Shown here one piece after another: positions 1-8,529 of a DNA stretch of 64,000 nucleotides; positions within the stretch are counted from its first letter, which is position 1, and every line of letters begins with the position of its first letter. This stretch comes from Exiguobacterium antarcticum DSM 14480 (GTDB taxonomy: Bacteria > Bacillota > Bacilli > Exiguobacteriales > Exiguobacteriaceae). Made by a program: the position numbers and the translations under genes. The notes below the pieces were generated by a model. The model was given only the letters and a program-made list of their open reading frames with translations, had not been told where the DNA came from and did not search any database. The stretch lies in NCBI RefSeq assembly GCF_000685865.1, contig NZ_JMKS01000004.1, positions 50,946-114,945 on the forward strand, given 5' to 3'.

Positions 1-362
1 CAGACCGTTCGTATGCGTTCGGGATATTTTTAACAGAAACGAATCAACTGGTCGGAGAAGTGTCTGCGGCGTTCGTCGAACGTTTCCCGGCAGAGACGTG
101 TATGATCGGGTATCAACTTGATCAGCAGTATAACGGACAGGGCATTATGTCGAATGCCGTGCGCCAAGCTGCGCGTCTCTTGTTCGATGAATACCAGTTC
201 CACCGTTTGCGGGCCGAAGTCATGCCTGATAATATCGGATCGATCCGCGTCTTGGAAAAAGTGGGATTCAGACAGGAAGGGATCGCAAAAAAGAGTTTGT
301 TCATTAACGGTGCCTGGGAAGACTTCGTATTGTTTGCACTATTAAAAGAAGAACTCGAATGA
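1..362 (+). CDS. GNAT N-acetyltransferase, 5' end cut off by the window
   Basis: This is the C-terminal 119 or so residues of a RimJ/RimL-type GNAT acetyltransferase, which moves an acetyl group from acetyl-CoA to an amine. The frame is already open at base 3, so the start lies outside the window. The acetyl-CoA loop region reads QQYNGQGIMSNAV, followed by the family's typical NIGSIRVLEKVGFRQEG segment and a closing DFVLFALLKEE. The substrate (ribosomal protein alanine, spermidine or another amine) cannot be told. The next gene starts 61 bases downstream with its own ribosome binding site. Confidence 0.85.
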   Translation, partial: DRSYAFGIFLTETNQLVGEVSAAFVERFPAETCMIGYQLDQQYNGQGIMSNAVRQAARLLFDEYQFHRLRAEVMPDNIGSIRVLEKVGFRQEGIAKKSLFINGAWEDFVLFALLKEELE

Positions 363-423
363 GGAGAAACGCTCGAGCACAGTCTTTTAGCAATACATCA
401 GGATTGTCAAAGGAGAATGATTT

Positions 424-888
424 ATGCCCATGTCGACTTATTACCAGAATCTGCGTCAAAAAACAGGAAATCAATTGTTGTTCACGCCATCTGTCGGTGC
501 AATCATCCGCGATGCATCGGGACGAATCTTGTTCCAAGATCCGGGAGGTCCGTTCTGGAGCCTTCCGGCGGGCACAATCGAACCGGGCGAGCCGCCGGCA
601 AAAGCGGTGATCCGCGAAGTATATGAAGAAACTGGATTGATTGTCCGTCCGGTCCGCTTGATCGGCTGTTTTGGAGGAGAGGCGTTTCGCCTGACGTACC
701 CGGATCAAAACCAGGTGGAGTATATCGCCTTTATTTTTGCGTGTGAGGTTTTGGAAGGGACGTTAACAGCGATTGATGGAGAATCCAAACAACTGTGTTA
801 TTTCGACAGGAAAGATCGTCCACCCTTAGCGCTTCCTTATCCCGATCATATTTTTGAAACAGGAACGGAAAGTAGCTTTTTTGAATGA
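424..888 (+). CDS. Nudix hydrolase
   Basis: A 154-residue Nudix hydrolase, which cleaves a nucleoside diphosphate linked to another group. The full Nudix box GX5EX7REUXEEXGU runs from about residue 50 to 72 and ends REVYEETGL, with both catalytic glutamates present. The start ATG follows AAAGGAG at 409-415. An upstream core strand (PSVGAIIRDASGRILFQ) is normal for the fold. The substrate is not evident. A second Nudix protein with similar flanks lies at 26145-26633, so the two may be distant paralogs. Confidence 0.9.
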   Translation: MPMSTYYQNLRQKTGNQLLFTPSVGAIIRDASGRILFQDPGGPFWSLPAGTIEPGEPPAKAVIREVYEETGLIVRPVRLIGCFGGEAFRLTYPDQNQVEYIAFIFACEVLEGTLTAIDGESKQLCYFDRKDRPPLALPYPDHIFETGTESSFFE

Positions 889-987
889 GAAGAAGCATGG
901 ATTGATCAATTAAAGATGGAATACTCTATAAAAGACGAACATTAAAAGGATTTTGAATAGAAAAATATGCTTTTTGGTGATTTTATT

Positions 988-1016
988 TTGACAAGCTTCC
1001 TAATGTTCGATATAGT
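988..1016 (+). promoter_or_regulatory. Sigma-A promoter of guaC
   Basis: TTGACA at 988-993, a 17-base spacer, and TATAGT at 1011-1016. This is a near-consensus housekeeping promoter. Transcription should begin near 1023, inside the proposed PurR operator and about 55 bases before the guaC start. Confidence 0.75.
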
Positions 1017-1020
1017 ATCC

Positions 1021-1064
1021 AAGTACGAACGTTACTATTTAATCAATAAAAAATATTCGTTATT
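1021..1064 (+). promoter_or_regulatory. Probable PurR operator (two inverted PurBoxes)
   Basis: Two inverted CGAA-centred boxes lie just after the guaC promoter. AAGTACGAACGTT at 1021-1033 matches the Bacillus PurBox (AWWWCCGAACWWT) at 10 of 13 bases. AATATTCGTTATT at 1052-1064 on the other strand matches at 11 of 13. The 26 bases between the CGAA cores equal the spacing of known PurBox pairs. GuaC of Bacillus subtilis is a PurR target, so regulation by guanine/PRPP state is expected. No binding data exist here. Confidence 0.5.
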
Positions 1065-1077
1065 TGGGGTGCTAGTG

Positions 1078-2061
1078 ATGGATGTAGTATTTGATTATGA
1101 AGATATTCAATTAATTCCTGCAAAATCAATCGTAGGAAGCAGGTCGGAATGTGATACGACGGTTGAGTTTGGTGGACGACGTTTTAAGTTACCGGTCGTA
1201 CCGGCCAATATGCAGACAATCATTGACGAAAAAATTGCGACCTATTTGGCAGAGAACGGTTACTTTTACATCATGCATCGTTTCGAGCCCGAAACACGAC
1301 TGGATTTTGTTCGGTCGATGCAAAAACGCCATTTGATTGCATCAATCAGTGTTGGCGTGAAAGAGGAAGAATATACATTCGTCGAGACGTTGGCCCAAGA
1401 AGGCTTAACGCCGGAATACATCACGATTGACATCGCCCATGGACATTCGGAAGCGGTCATTCGAATGATCCAACATATCAAGCGGCTGTTACCGGACAGT
1501 TTCGTTATCGCCGGAAACGTCGGGACACCGGAAGCGGTTCGTGAACTGGAACACGCCGGAGCGGATGCGACAAAAGTCGGAATTGGTCCGGGGAAAGTGT
1601 GTATTACGAAAATTAAAACGGGATTTGGTACGGGAGGCTGGCAATTGGCAGCATTAAGATGGTGTGCCAAAGCTGCCAGTAAACCGATTATCGCTGATGG
1701 CGGGATCCGGACCCACGGCGACATCGCAAAATCAGTTCGTTTTGGGGCGACGATGGTCATGATTGGTTCATTATTCGCCGGACATGAAGAGTCACCGGGG
1801 GAAACGCATGAAGTCGATGGACTACGTGTCAAAGAATACTTTGGATCAGCTTCCGAGTTCCAAAAAGGTGAAAAGAAGAATGTCGAAGGAAAAAAAATGT
1901 TCGTTGAACATAAAGGCATTCTGTCTGATACATTGATTGAGATGGAGCAAGATTTACAGTCCTCGATTTCTTATGCAGGCGGCAACAAACTGCAAGCCAT
2001 CAGAACTGTCGATTATGTGGTCGTCAAAAATTCGATTTTCAATGGGGATAAAGTGTATTAA
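1078..2061 (+). CDS. guaC: GMP reductase
   Basis: GMP reductase deaminates GMP to IMP with NADPH and so lets guanine compounds feed the adenine pool. The 327-residue product matches the family length when translation starts at ATG 1078. An upstream extension of the same frame would overlap the promoter and is rejected. The catalytic loop [11 protein letters not shown] (cysteine near residue 175) and the phosphate-binding [19 protein letters not shown] segment are intact. It is transcribed alone, behind its own promoter and a PurBox pair, and ends at a strong terminator. Confidence 0.95.
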   Translation: MDVVFDYEDIQLIPAKSIVGSRSECDTTVEFGGRRFKLPVVPANMQTIIDEKIATYLAENGYFYIMHRFEPETRLDFVRSMQKRHLIASISVGVKEEEYTFVETLAQEGLTPEYITIDIAHGHSEAVIRMIQHIKRLLPDSFVIAGNVGTPEAVRELEHAGADATKVGIGPGKVCITKIKTGFGTGGWQLAALRWCAKAASKPIIADGGIRTHGDIAKSVRFGATMVMIGSLFAGHEESPGETHEVDGLRVKEYFGSASEFQKGEKKNVEGKKMFVEHKGILSDTLIEMEQDLQSSISYAGGNKLQAIRTVDYVVVKNSIFNGDKVY

Positions 2062-2066
2062 AAACA

Positions 2067-2107
2067 GCGGAGTAAGATCTTTCAAAGGTCTTGCTTCGTT
2101 TTTTTTT
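2067..2107 (+). terminator. Terminator of guaC
   Basis: A roughly 12-bp stem (CGGAGTAAGATC with GGTCTTGCTTCG, allowing G-U pairs) is followed by nine T residues. Confidence 0.85.
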
Positions 2108-2117
2108 GCTTTAAAAA

Positions 2118-2131
2118 TGATAACGCTTACT
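2118..2131. promoter_or_regulatory. Possible CcpA (cre) site upstream of egtB
   Basis: TGATAACGCTTACT; on the minus strand AGTAAGCGTTATCA, which fits the cre consensus TGWNANCGNTNWCA at 13 of 14 positions. It lies 68 bases before the egtB start. One good match in 64 kb may be chance. Confidence 0.35.
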
Positions 2132-2198
2132 TTATTGGAAAAGGGGTAAAGAGAATGGTGTATATTTTCAGAAAAATCCAATTAAAGGAGTGCCTCGC

Positions 2199-3473
2199 AT
2201 GAGACTGGAAACGACGACCTACTTAATAGACAAGTTTTCTGCTGTCCGGAAGCAAACACTGTCTTTGATCGAACCGTTAGAGCAAGAGGACTTTGTGATT
2301 CAAGCCAATTCAGATGTCAGCCCACCCAAGTGGCATATCGCGCATACGACATGGTTTTTTGAACGCATGATCCTTCAAGAATACGATGCCGAGTATATAG
2401 TGTTTCATCCGGCCTACAATTACTTGTTTAATTCCTATTACAATTCGATTGGTCCGTATCAGCCCCGTCACCAGCGCGGGGTCTTGTCACGACCGACCGT
2501 CAGAGAAGTGCTAGCGTACCGGGAACATGTCGATCAAGCCATACTGTCATTGTTACAACAAAAACGAGACGAACCGGTGCAGCAAGTCATTGAACAGTTG
2601 ATTGAAATGGGGCTTCAACATGAACAGCAACATCAAGAATTGATTCTGATGGACGTCAAATATAATTTTTTTGTCAATCCATTGTTACCTGCGTATCAAA
2701 AAAGAGAAAAATCTCAACGGGACGACCGTCCTGTTGTTCCACTGGAGTTCAAGCGATTTGAAGGCGGGCTTGTTGAAATCGGTCACGATGGGCAAGGATT
2801 TGCCTTTGATAACGAAAATCCGGTTCATAAAACCTGGCTCGACCCGTTTGAGCTGGCAACCCGCCCTGTCACCAATCGCGAGTTTCTGGCATTCGTCGAA
2901 GCTTTAGGTTATGACCAGTCTGAACACTGGTTGTCTGATGGTTTTCATGTCGTCCAGCAACAAAACTGGAAAGCGCCTTTATATTGGATGAAAGAGAAAG
3001 AAGGAACGTGGTCGATGTTCACACTGAATGGAGTGGAGCCGTTGGATTTGGACGAACCCGTTTGCCATGTCAGTTTTTACGAGGCAGATGCGTATAGCCG
3101 TTGGTGTGGAAAACGATTACCGACAGAGGCCGAGTGGGAATATGTCGGGCGTCAAGTCGACCGACAGGGTAACTTGATGGGACGAGGTTCCTATCATCCT
3201 AGTCCGATCATCTCAGGTTCACAGGAAATGCGGGGGATGTTTGGGGATATCTGGGAATGGACAGCGAGTGCGTATGCGCCGTATCCTGGAAATCGTCCGC
3301 TGGAAGGGGCGTTAGGGGAATACAACGCGAAATTCATGTGTAACCAGATGGTACTTCGAGGTGGAGCATGTGTGACTCCCGATGATCATATCCGGGAGAC
3401 ATATCGTAATTTCTTTCCGCCGGATAAACGTTGGCAGTTCAGTGGCATTCGATTAGCAGGTGATGTTCAGTGA
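2199..3473 (+). CDS. egtB: EgtB-type sulfoxide synthase (ergothioneine biosynthesis)
   Basis: A 424-residue non-heme iron enzyme of the EgtB family, which joins a thiol donor (cysteine or gamma-glutamylcysteine) to trimethylhistidine with oxygen. The N-terminal DinB-like half carries the iron ligands (WHIAH near residue 45 and HEQQHQE, the HX3HXE motif). The C-terminal half is a formylglycine-enzyme-like domain ending FSGIRLAGD. ATG 2199 is preferred over GTG 2190 because AAAGGAG at 2184-2190 is then correctly spaced. The stop overlaps the start of egtD. No egtA, egtC or egtE lies nearby, so cysteine may be the direct donor. Confidence 0.85.
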   Translation: MRLETTTYLIDKFSAVRKQTLSLIEPLEQEDFVIQANSDVSPPKWHIAHTTWFFERMILQEYDAEYIVFHPAYNYLFNSYYNSIGPYQPRHQRGVLSRPTVREVLAYREHVDQAILSLLQQKRDEPVQQVIEQLIEMGLQHEQQHQELILMDVKYNFFVNPLLPAYQKREKSQRDDRPVVPLEFKRFEGGLVEIGHDGQGFAFDNENPVHKTWLDPFELATRPVTNREFLAFVEALGYDQSEHWLSDGFHVVQQQNWKAPLYWMKEKEGTWSMFTLNGVEPLDLDEPVCHVSFYEADAYSRWCGKRLPTEAEWEYVGRQVDRQGNLMGRGSYHPSPIISGSQEMRGMFGDIWEWTASAYAPYPGNRPLEGALGEYNAKFMCNQMVLRGGACVTPDDHIRETYRNFFPPDKRWQFSGIRLAGDVQ

Positions 3474-4429
3474 GCCAGCAGGTCGAGAGTTATGATATGT
3501 ATACGAAGCAACACAACATGCGTAAAGAAGTTTTAGACGGGCTCTCGCAAGTCCATAAAATACTCCAAGCAAAATATTTTTATGATCAAGCGGGGTCGGA
3601 ATTATTCGAACAAATTACCTACCAACCAGAATACTATCTGACTCGGACGGAACTCGACATCTTGTATCAGCATCAAACCGCGATTGCCGATTGTATCGGA
3701 CCTGTCCATACATTGATTGAGTATGGAAGCGGCAGTAGTCGAAAGATTAAAAGTCTGCTCAGCTCACTTCACCAACTAGAGGCGTATATGCCAATTGATA
3801 TTTCGAAAGAATTTTTGATTCAATCGGCGCATCAGCTTTCGCAGGATTATCCCGACCTCCAAATCAAAGCAGTTTGTGGTGATTATTCCGGATCCTTACG
3901 CTTACCGATTGAAGACAAGTTAAAAAAAGTGATCTTCTTTCCCGGCTCGACCATCGGAAACTTCGACCCGGCAGAAGCGGCTGACTTCTTCAGACGTTCG
4001 TCTCAATTGTTAGAAAAAGGTGACGGATTTTTGATCGGAATCGATACAAAAAAAGAAGCCACTGTTTTACATCAAGCCTACAATGACGAGGCCGGTATCA
4101 CGGCACGGTTCAACTTGAATATATTAAATCACATCAATACGTCGCTTGGCGGGACATTTGATTTGGCCTTGTTTGACCATGTTGCTTTTTATAATGAAGA
4201 GTTCGGGCGCATCGAGATGCATCTTAAAAGTCGGATCGATCAACTCGTGACGGTCGCCAACCAGACGTTTACGTTCAAACAAGGGGAAACGATCCACACA
4301 GAAAATTCTTATAAATACAGTATCGAAGAATTTCAGTTGTTGGCAAACCAAAATGGATTTACACCGGTCAAGTATTTTACGGATGCGAGGGAGCACTTCA
4401 GCGTACATTATCTAGAAAAAACACGATGA
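3470..4429 (+). CDS. egtD: L-histidine N-alpha-methyltransferase EgtD
   Basis: A 319-residue SAM-dependent enzyme that trimethylates histidine to hercynine, the first step of ergothioneine synthesis. Family marks are the AdoMet loop EYGSGSSRKIK near residue 85 and FFPGSTIGNF near residue 160. It starts at GTG 3470, overlapping the egtB stop by four bases (GTGA), with AGGTGA upstream, so the two are translationally coupled. This order (egtB then egtD) is the reverse of the biochemical order. The product is a cytoplasmic redox buffer. Confidence 0.9.
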   Translation: MSQQVESYDMYTKQHNMRKEVLDGLSQVHKILQAKYFYDQAGSELFEQITYQPEYYLTRTELDILYQHQTAIADCIGPVHTLIEYGSGSSRKIKSLLSSLHQLEAYMPIDISKEFLIQSAHQLSQDYPDLQIKAVCGDYSGSLRLPIEDKLKKVIFFPGSTIGNFDPAEAADFFRRSSQLLEKGDGFLIGIDTKKEATVLHQAYNDEAGITARFNLNILNHINTSLGGTFDLALFDHVAFYNEEFGRIEMHLKSRIDQLVTVANQTFTFKQGETIHTENSYKYSIEEFQLLANQNGFTPVKYFTDAREHFSVHYLEKTR

Positions 4430-4471
4430 CAGACAAACGACCATGCCCTGACGGATGGTCGTTTGTCTGTC
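4428..4471. terminator. Hairpin between convergent egtD and csaA-like gene
   Basis: A perfect 17-bp stem (4428-4444 with 4455-4471) and a 10-base loop. The left arm overlaps the egtD stop codon. A run of six T follows only on the minus strand, so it best serves the leftward gene but may act both ways. Confidence 0.8.
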
Positions 4472-4473
4472 GC

Positions 4474-4812
4474 TTAACTTAATCTGCTTCCGTCCGGGAT
4501 CGGATGCTCCGGACAGGCTAAGACAGGCATGAGTCGATCAAGAGTACCTAATTCCAGAATGCGACCGAAAGAACCGGCGACGATGCCAGGAACATTGAGC
4601 ACAACAAGTGCTTGCTTGCCGATGAGCTCTTCGTACTCAAAACGAGTTTCTTTCCAATCTAAGAACAGGGATTGTTGAAAGGCTTCAAAATCAATCGATA
4701 AGTAAAGCAAAGCGGGTTCATCATCCGAAACACGCAGCGAGCGGATTGTACCGACTCGAATGTCTAGTGCTTGAAACTGTTCCAATGTCAGCAAGGGTTT
4801 AATCGGGTGCAC
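4474..4812 (-). CDS. CsaA-like tRNA-binding-domain protein
   Basis: A 112-residue single-domain protein of the tRNA-binding (EMAP-II/CsaA) OB-fold family. Key parts are FQALDIRVGTI at the start and GSFGRILELGTLDR in the middle, in the same order and at the same length as CsaA, which has been proposed to act as an export chaperone. The start is GTG 4812, eight bases after GGAG; the two nearby ATG codons are out of frame. The last strand ends HPIPDGSRLS, as in CsaA. It is weaker than a textbook CsaA match, so the symbol is left blank. Confidence 0.8.
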   Translation of the reverse strand: MHPIKPLLTLEQFQALDIRVGTIRSLRVSDDEPALLYLSIDFEAFQQSLFLDWKETRFEYEELIGKQALVVLNVPGIVAGSFGRILELGTLDRLMPVLACPEHPIPDGSRLS

Positions 4813-4913
4813 ATCATAATCTCCTTCTAATTCTAATTTGAACAGAACGTTTGTTCTTGTTTTAAAACGGGTATAACTAACTACTTAGGTCTAACAGATG
4901 GGCAGTTGCTCAT

Positions 4914-6023
4914 TCAATGAGGAAGATAATCTTCGAGATTGATGTCGAGTTCTTCACCTAATGCCAACTTCGCCAGTTCGCGCCCGAGATAGGGGCCGAT
5001 TGTTAATCCAGAAGCACCAAGTCCGTTGGCGACAAGGACATTCGGATGGGACGGCAGTCTTCCGATAATCGGTAAGGACGTACTTGTATAGGGGCGGAGC
5101 CCGACGCGCATCTCGTTAATGTTCGATTCTTCCAAAGCTGGCGCAACCGGCAAGGCGCGTGTCAACAAGGCATACATTCCTTTTACGGTAGGTTGTAGAT
5201 TGTAATCAAGCTGTTTTTCGTGTGTTGAACCTAACGCTAATTTTCCATCTTCAATCGAAACAAGATATAAACCCCGTTGTCCCATGATAACAGGCCAATG
5301 TTGGGTGTGGTCGGCTGCGATATCGAGGTGGAGAATTTGTCCTTTTTCAGCACGTATGTCAAGACATGTCTGTAACGGTTCCAGTAATTCGTTGACCCAG
5401 ACGCCGGCCGTTAAGATGATGTGTTCGGCATAATGAACTTGTTCGTCTACGAGGACACCTTTGACTTGACCGTCAATGACGACTAACGACGCATCGGCGT
5501 TTAACACCGTCGCCTGCTGTTTGATGGCACCACGTTCTAAGGCGGCACGTAACGCGCGGCCGTCGACGCGGGCTCCTCCAGAGACGAACAAGGCATCCTC
5601 AACATATTCGATCAACGGAAACATGTTGCGAACCCGATCAGCGGTCAAGCGCTCGATCGTTTCAATCGCAGGAGCTTCCGGAAAACGATTTTCAGCAATG
5701 ACTTGCATCTTTTCGATTTTTGACGTTTCGTGTAAAGCGATGGCACCAACTTTTTGGTAGCCGGTTGCAGTCTCGCCAAGTGCCTCAAGTTCTGGAATCA
5801 AGGTGTCATAGTAATGGGCGCCGTTATTTGCTAATCGATACCACGCCTTATTTCTACGTTGTGTCATCCAGGGGCAGATGATTCCTGCTGCGACGTGTGT
5901 GGCACGACCGGCTTCTTTTCGATCAATCAGTAAGACGGATGCACCTTGCTTCGCTAAATGATATGCGGTTGATGTCCCGAGAATACCTGCACCAACGATA
6001 ATATGGCTATACATGTTCTTCAT
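4914..6023 (-). CDS. FAD-dependent oxidoreductase (glycine oxidase/DadA family)
   Basis: A 369-residue flavoprotein of the D-amino-acid oxidase superfamily, which oxidises amines or D-amino acids. The N-terminal dinucleotide fold is GAGILGTSTAYHLAK with the acidic end of strand 2 at LLIDRKEAG. The C-terminal FAD contact is NGLGASGLTIGP. The GRATHVAAGIICPW segment is like that of glycine oxidase and sarcosine oxidase. The start could be ATG 6023 or the ATG three codons in (MYSH); neither has a strong ribosome binding site. The true substrate is unknown. Confidence 0.85.
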   Translation of the reverse strand: MKNMYSHIIVGAGILGTSTAYHLAKQGASVLLIDRKEAGRATHVAAGIICPWMTQRRNKAWYRLANNGAHYYDTLIPELEALGETATGYQKVGAIALHETSKIEKMQVIAENRFPEAPAIETIERLTADRVRNMFPLIEYVEDALFVSGGARVDGRALRAALERGAIKQQATVLNADASLVVIDGQVKGVLVDEQVHYAEHIILTAGVWVNELLEPLQTCLDIRAEKGQILHLDIAADHTQHWPVIMGQRGLYLVSIEDGKLALGSTHEKQLDYNLQPTVKGMYALLTRALPVAPALEESNINEMRVGLRPYTSTSLPIIGRLPSHPNVLVANGLGASGLTIGPYLGRELAKLALGEELDINLEDYLPH

Positions 6024-6294
6024 CTCATTTCTGTTCGTAATCTAGTTTTAGTGTAAAGAAAAAAACAACCGGCGACAAATTCAAGTATAGTGCCCCCTTG
6101 AAAACATTTTAAATATGGGGAATGGTGGGAAAATAAAACCTTTTGTCAAAATCTTTCGTATACTCAATATAAACCTATATTTCACACGAAATTTACGATT
6201 AGAACTTGCCTAATTAGGAAAGATACCCTTATAGGCATCATATCCCGACATCATCGACTCGAGCATGCAGTCATCATTGAAGGAGGGGAAGGCA

Positions 6295-6843
6295 ATGAAC
6301 ATTAGTCGCGCCATTGTACGCAAACGCTACACGGATCACACTTTGTTTTATTCTGCCATCCTAATTTGGAAGTTGCTCTTCTTCCTACCCTTACTCATGT
6401 ATGTCAATAGTGGGTCGGACAACGTTTTTCGTCTTTATTTCGTGCCTTATTTGACGGTCATCCTTTTATTCCGTGTCATGACATACTTTGCCACGTATAA
6501 AGCGTCTTTTATGGAAATGACCGAGATGGGTTTATCCGTTTTCCTGATCATCGCAGATTTCTATTTGATTGCGTTATTTGATATTCCATTACCGTTCGGA
6601 CTAGTCATCATGCTGTTATCGATTTTACACTTTACAGCTGCGTTTAGTCGTTTTCGTTGGTTCCGTCGTCGCTTGTGGTTGAATCGCCATCTTGAAATCT
6701 TAAATTTTCTCACCGATCATGGTGAGACACCGATTAAAATTGCTGTTGTGTCGGAAGATGAAATGCTTGTGACGACAAAAAGTGGCAAAGAGTTTACGTA
6801 TCGGCACGTCTACTGGAATGGTTTTTATTTCGAACGAGGATAA
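6295..6843 (+). CDS. Four-helix membrane protein of unknown function
   Basis: A 182-residue protein with about four membrane helices (near residues 17-37, 46-68, 76-96 and 98-116), a basic turn FRWFRRRLWLNRH and a soluble tail of about 60 residues rich in beta-forming residues. I do not recognise the family. ATG 6295 is chosen because GGAGGGG lies at the right distance; the in-frame ATG at 6265 has no such site. It stands alone between a 270-base upstream gap and its own terminator. Confidence 0.7.
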   Translation: MNISRAIVRKRYTDHTLFYSAILIWKLLFFLPLLMYVNSGSDNVFRLYFVPYLTVILLFRVMTYFATYKASFMEMTEMGLSVFLIIADFYLIALFDIPLPFGLVIMLLSILHFTAAFSRFRWFRRRLWLNRHLEILNFLTDHGETPIKIAVVSEDEMLVTTKSGKEFTYRHVYWNGFYFERG

Positions 6844-6851
6844 ATGTGAAA

Positions 6852-6884
6852 GGCTGTAGCGTCTCACGCTATAGTCTTTTTTTT
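6852..6884 (+). terminator. Terminator
   Basis: An 11-bp stem (GGCTGTAGCGT with ACGCTATAGTC), a 3-base loop and eight T. Confidence 0.9.
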
Positions 6885-6948
6885 GATGGAAATTAAATTG
6901 ATTGTTTGCGATACTGAATGAACATTAACGAAAAGAAGGTGAACGTCC

Positions 6949-7905
6949 ATGATTCGCTGTCTTCTTGTGACGACCGATCATCAAATACTAGTCGATGATC
7001 ATTTGGATCGGCTTCATTCACCAGACATCAAGTGGTATTTCGTCGACTTTAATCAACCGACGGAACAAGAAAAACAACAGTTGGTCTCCGCTTTTGATTT
7101 TCATCCCCTGGCGCTAGAAGATTGTTTCCAATATTTACAACGCCCGAAATTAGAATATTATGAGGGATACAGTTTTTTTGTTTTACACGCATTAGATAAC
7201 GAATCGTTAAAAGGAAAAGAGATTAATCTGTTTGCGAATGAAAACTACGTCGTTTCCTATCATGAGGAACCGTCCAGTGAGATTGATTTGGTGTTCAATG
7301 CCTTTCAACGGATTCATGGTGACCACGAACACTGGACGATCGAGATTGTCCATAAAGTCATGGATAAAATCGTGGATGGCTATTTTCCGATTGTCCATAC
7401 GCTCGAAGATAAAATCTTTTCACTCGAAGGACGCTACGAACAACGTGGAAATGATAAACGGATCATGGAAGACATCTTTGATATTCGATCCGATTTGTTA
7501 GAAGTCGCGCGGACCATCCTGCCGATGCGCGACTTGCTCTACCGCGTCGTTGAATCAAGACGTCTTGCCATCCATGCCAATAAAAAAGCATTTTTCCAAG
7601 ATATTTACGATCATCTGCTTAAGCTCAATGAGATGATTGAATACAATCGAGAGATGACCTCCGAGTTTCGTGATAATTTTATTTCGCTCAACTCGTATCG
7701 GATGAACAATATCATGAAGACGTTGACGATCTTTACGACGATTTTCATGCCATTGACGTTTATCGCAGGGGTTTATGGGATGAACTTTGAGCACATGCCG
7801 GAACTGACGACGAGATACGGCTATTTTTTTACATTAGGAGGAATGGCAATCATTTCGATCGGAATGGTGATCTATTTCAGAAAAAATCATTGGTTTGATG
7901 AGTGA
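6949..7905 (+). CDS. corA: CorA-type magnesium/cobalt transporter
   Basis: A 318-residue CorA channel subunit. The large cytoplasmic alpha/beta domain is followed by a long helix and two C-terminal membrane helices joined by the selectivity loop YGMNFEHMPE (near residue 278). The extra-membrane tail RKNHWFDE is short and basic as usual. It imports Mg2+ as a pentamer. No Mg-sensing leader could be recognised in the 65 bases upstream. The downstream LysR remnant begins 12 bases after the stop. Confidence 0.92.
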   Translation: MIRCLLVTTDHQILVDDHLDRLHSPDIKWYFVDFNQPTEQEKQQLVSAFDFHPLALEDCFQYLQRPKLEYYEGYSFFVLHALDNESLKGKEINLFANENYVVSYHEEPSSEIDLVFNAFQRIHGDHEHWTIEIVHKVMDKIVDGYFPIVHTLEDKIFSLEGRYEQRGNDKRIMEDIFDIRSDLLEVARTILPMRDLLYRVVESRRLAIHANKKAFFQDIYDHLLKLNEMIEYNREMTSEFRDNFISLNSYRMNNIMKTLTIFTTIFMPLTFIAGVYGMNFEHMPELTTRYGYFFTLGGMAIISIGMVIYFRKNHWFDE

Positions 7906-7917
7906 GGGAGGAAACAG

Positions 7918-8453
7918 GTGGATATTCGACAATTACGATTTTTCACGACGATCGTCGATCATGCGTATAACTTAACACGCGCTTCGAAGCACTTGCAGAT
8001 TTCGCAACCGGCTCTCAGTCAACTGGTCCGGGAATTTGAAGAACTAGAGCAAGTCGAACTGTTTCAGCGACATCACGGGCGACTAACGGGTCTGACGGAT
8101 GCCGGTCAACAGTTTTATCAAAATTAGGCGAGAATACTCCCACTTCTAAACGAAGTGAAAGTGGGAGATGAATCGCCAGCCTACCTTTCGGGTATACTCC
8201 TTTTGAAGGAGGTGAAAAATTTTGTTGAAGCACAAGGCCTACAAATTCAGAATCTACCCACCAAAGAGCAGGAAATCCTGATCGCGAAGACATTCGGATT
8301 CTGCCCTTTGATCCGCCGATGATATGGGATGTCTCGTTAAATCATGTGGCGGGTGTCGAACAACGGCCGCTCGTTCGTCATGTGCACGCATACGTCTTAC
8401 ATTATTTCAAATCATATTGGCCGCATCCGACAGATCGAGATACGGCTCGCTAA
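7918..8453 (+). pseudogene. LysR-family regulator, interrupted and missing its middle
   Basis: Starting at GTG 7918 the frame encodes a normal LysR helix-turn-helix (MDIRQLRFFTTIV, then SQPALSQLVREFEE) and stops after 69 residues at 8125-8127. LysR-like sequence returns near 8285, for example DPPMIWDVSLNHV, and ends at TAA 8451-8453. Roughly 180 residues of the effector domain are missing, replaced by about 160 bases of IS200/IS605 sequence. The short piece could still make a free DNA-binding domain, but a working regulator is unlikely. Confidence 0.8.
8128..8295 (+). mobile_element. Remnant of an IS200/IS605-type element with the start of tnpB
   Basis: It opens with a hairpin (CTCCCACTTC paired with GAAGTG..AGTGGGAG at 8139-8169), as at IS200/IS605 ends. 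AAGGAGGTG at 8206-8214 precedes TTG 8222, and translation gives MLKHKAYKFRIYP, the hallmark N-terminus of the RNA-guided nuclease TnpB. A one-base deletion near 8254 then shifts the frame; the next residues (TKEQEILIAKTFGF) continue in another frame. The element breaks off into LysR sequence near 8285-8300. It is a dead fragment of about 165 bases. Exact ends are estimated. Confidence 0.75.
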
Positions 8454-8511
8454 ATAACCCGAACGCATGTCATCCTACTCGAGAGGCTGACTGGTTCGGG
8501 TTATTTGTATG
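8452..8511. terminator. Long-loop hairpin between LysR remnant and dynA
   Basis: A 13-bp perfect stem (AAATAACCCGAAC at 8452-8464 with its complement at 8494-8506) around a 29-base loop. It probably ends transcription of both convergent units; the T-tract is poor. Confidence 0.55.
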
Positions 8512-8529
8512 AGGATGATCTCGTTTTTG

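Noticed and set aside
967..1077. N-terminal extension of guaC
   Set aside because: It would be translated from the promoter region (TTGACA to TATAGT lies inside it), and the product would exceed the family length.
6024..6294. A riboswitch in the 270-base gap before the four-helix membrane protein
   Set aside because: I could find no known riboswitch core or strong terminator/antiterminator pair; it looks like a plain AT-rich promoter region.
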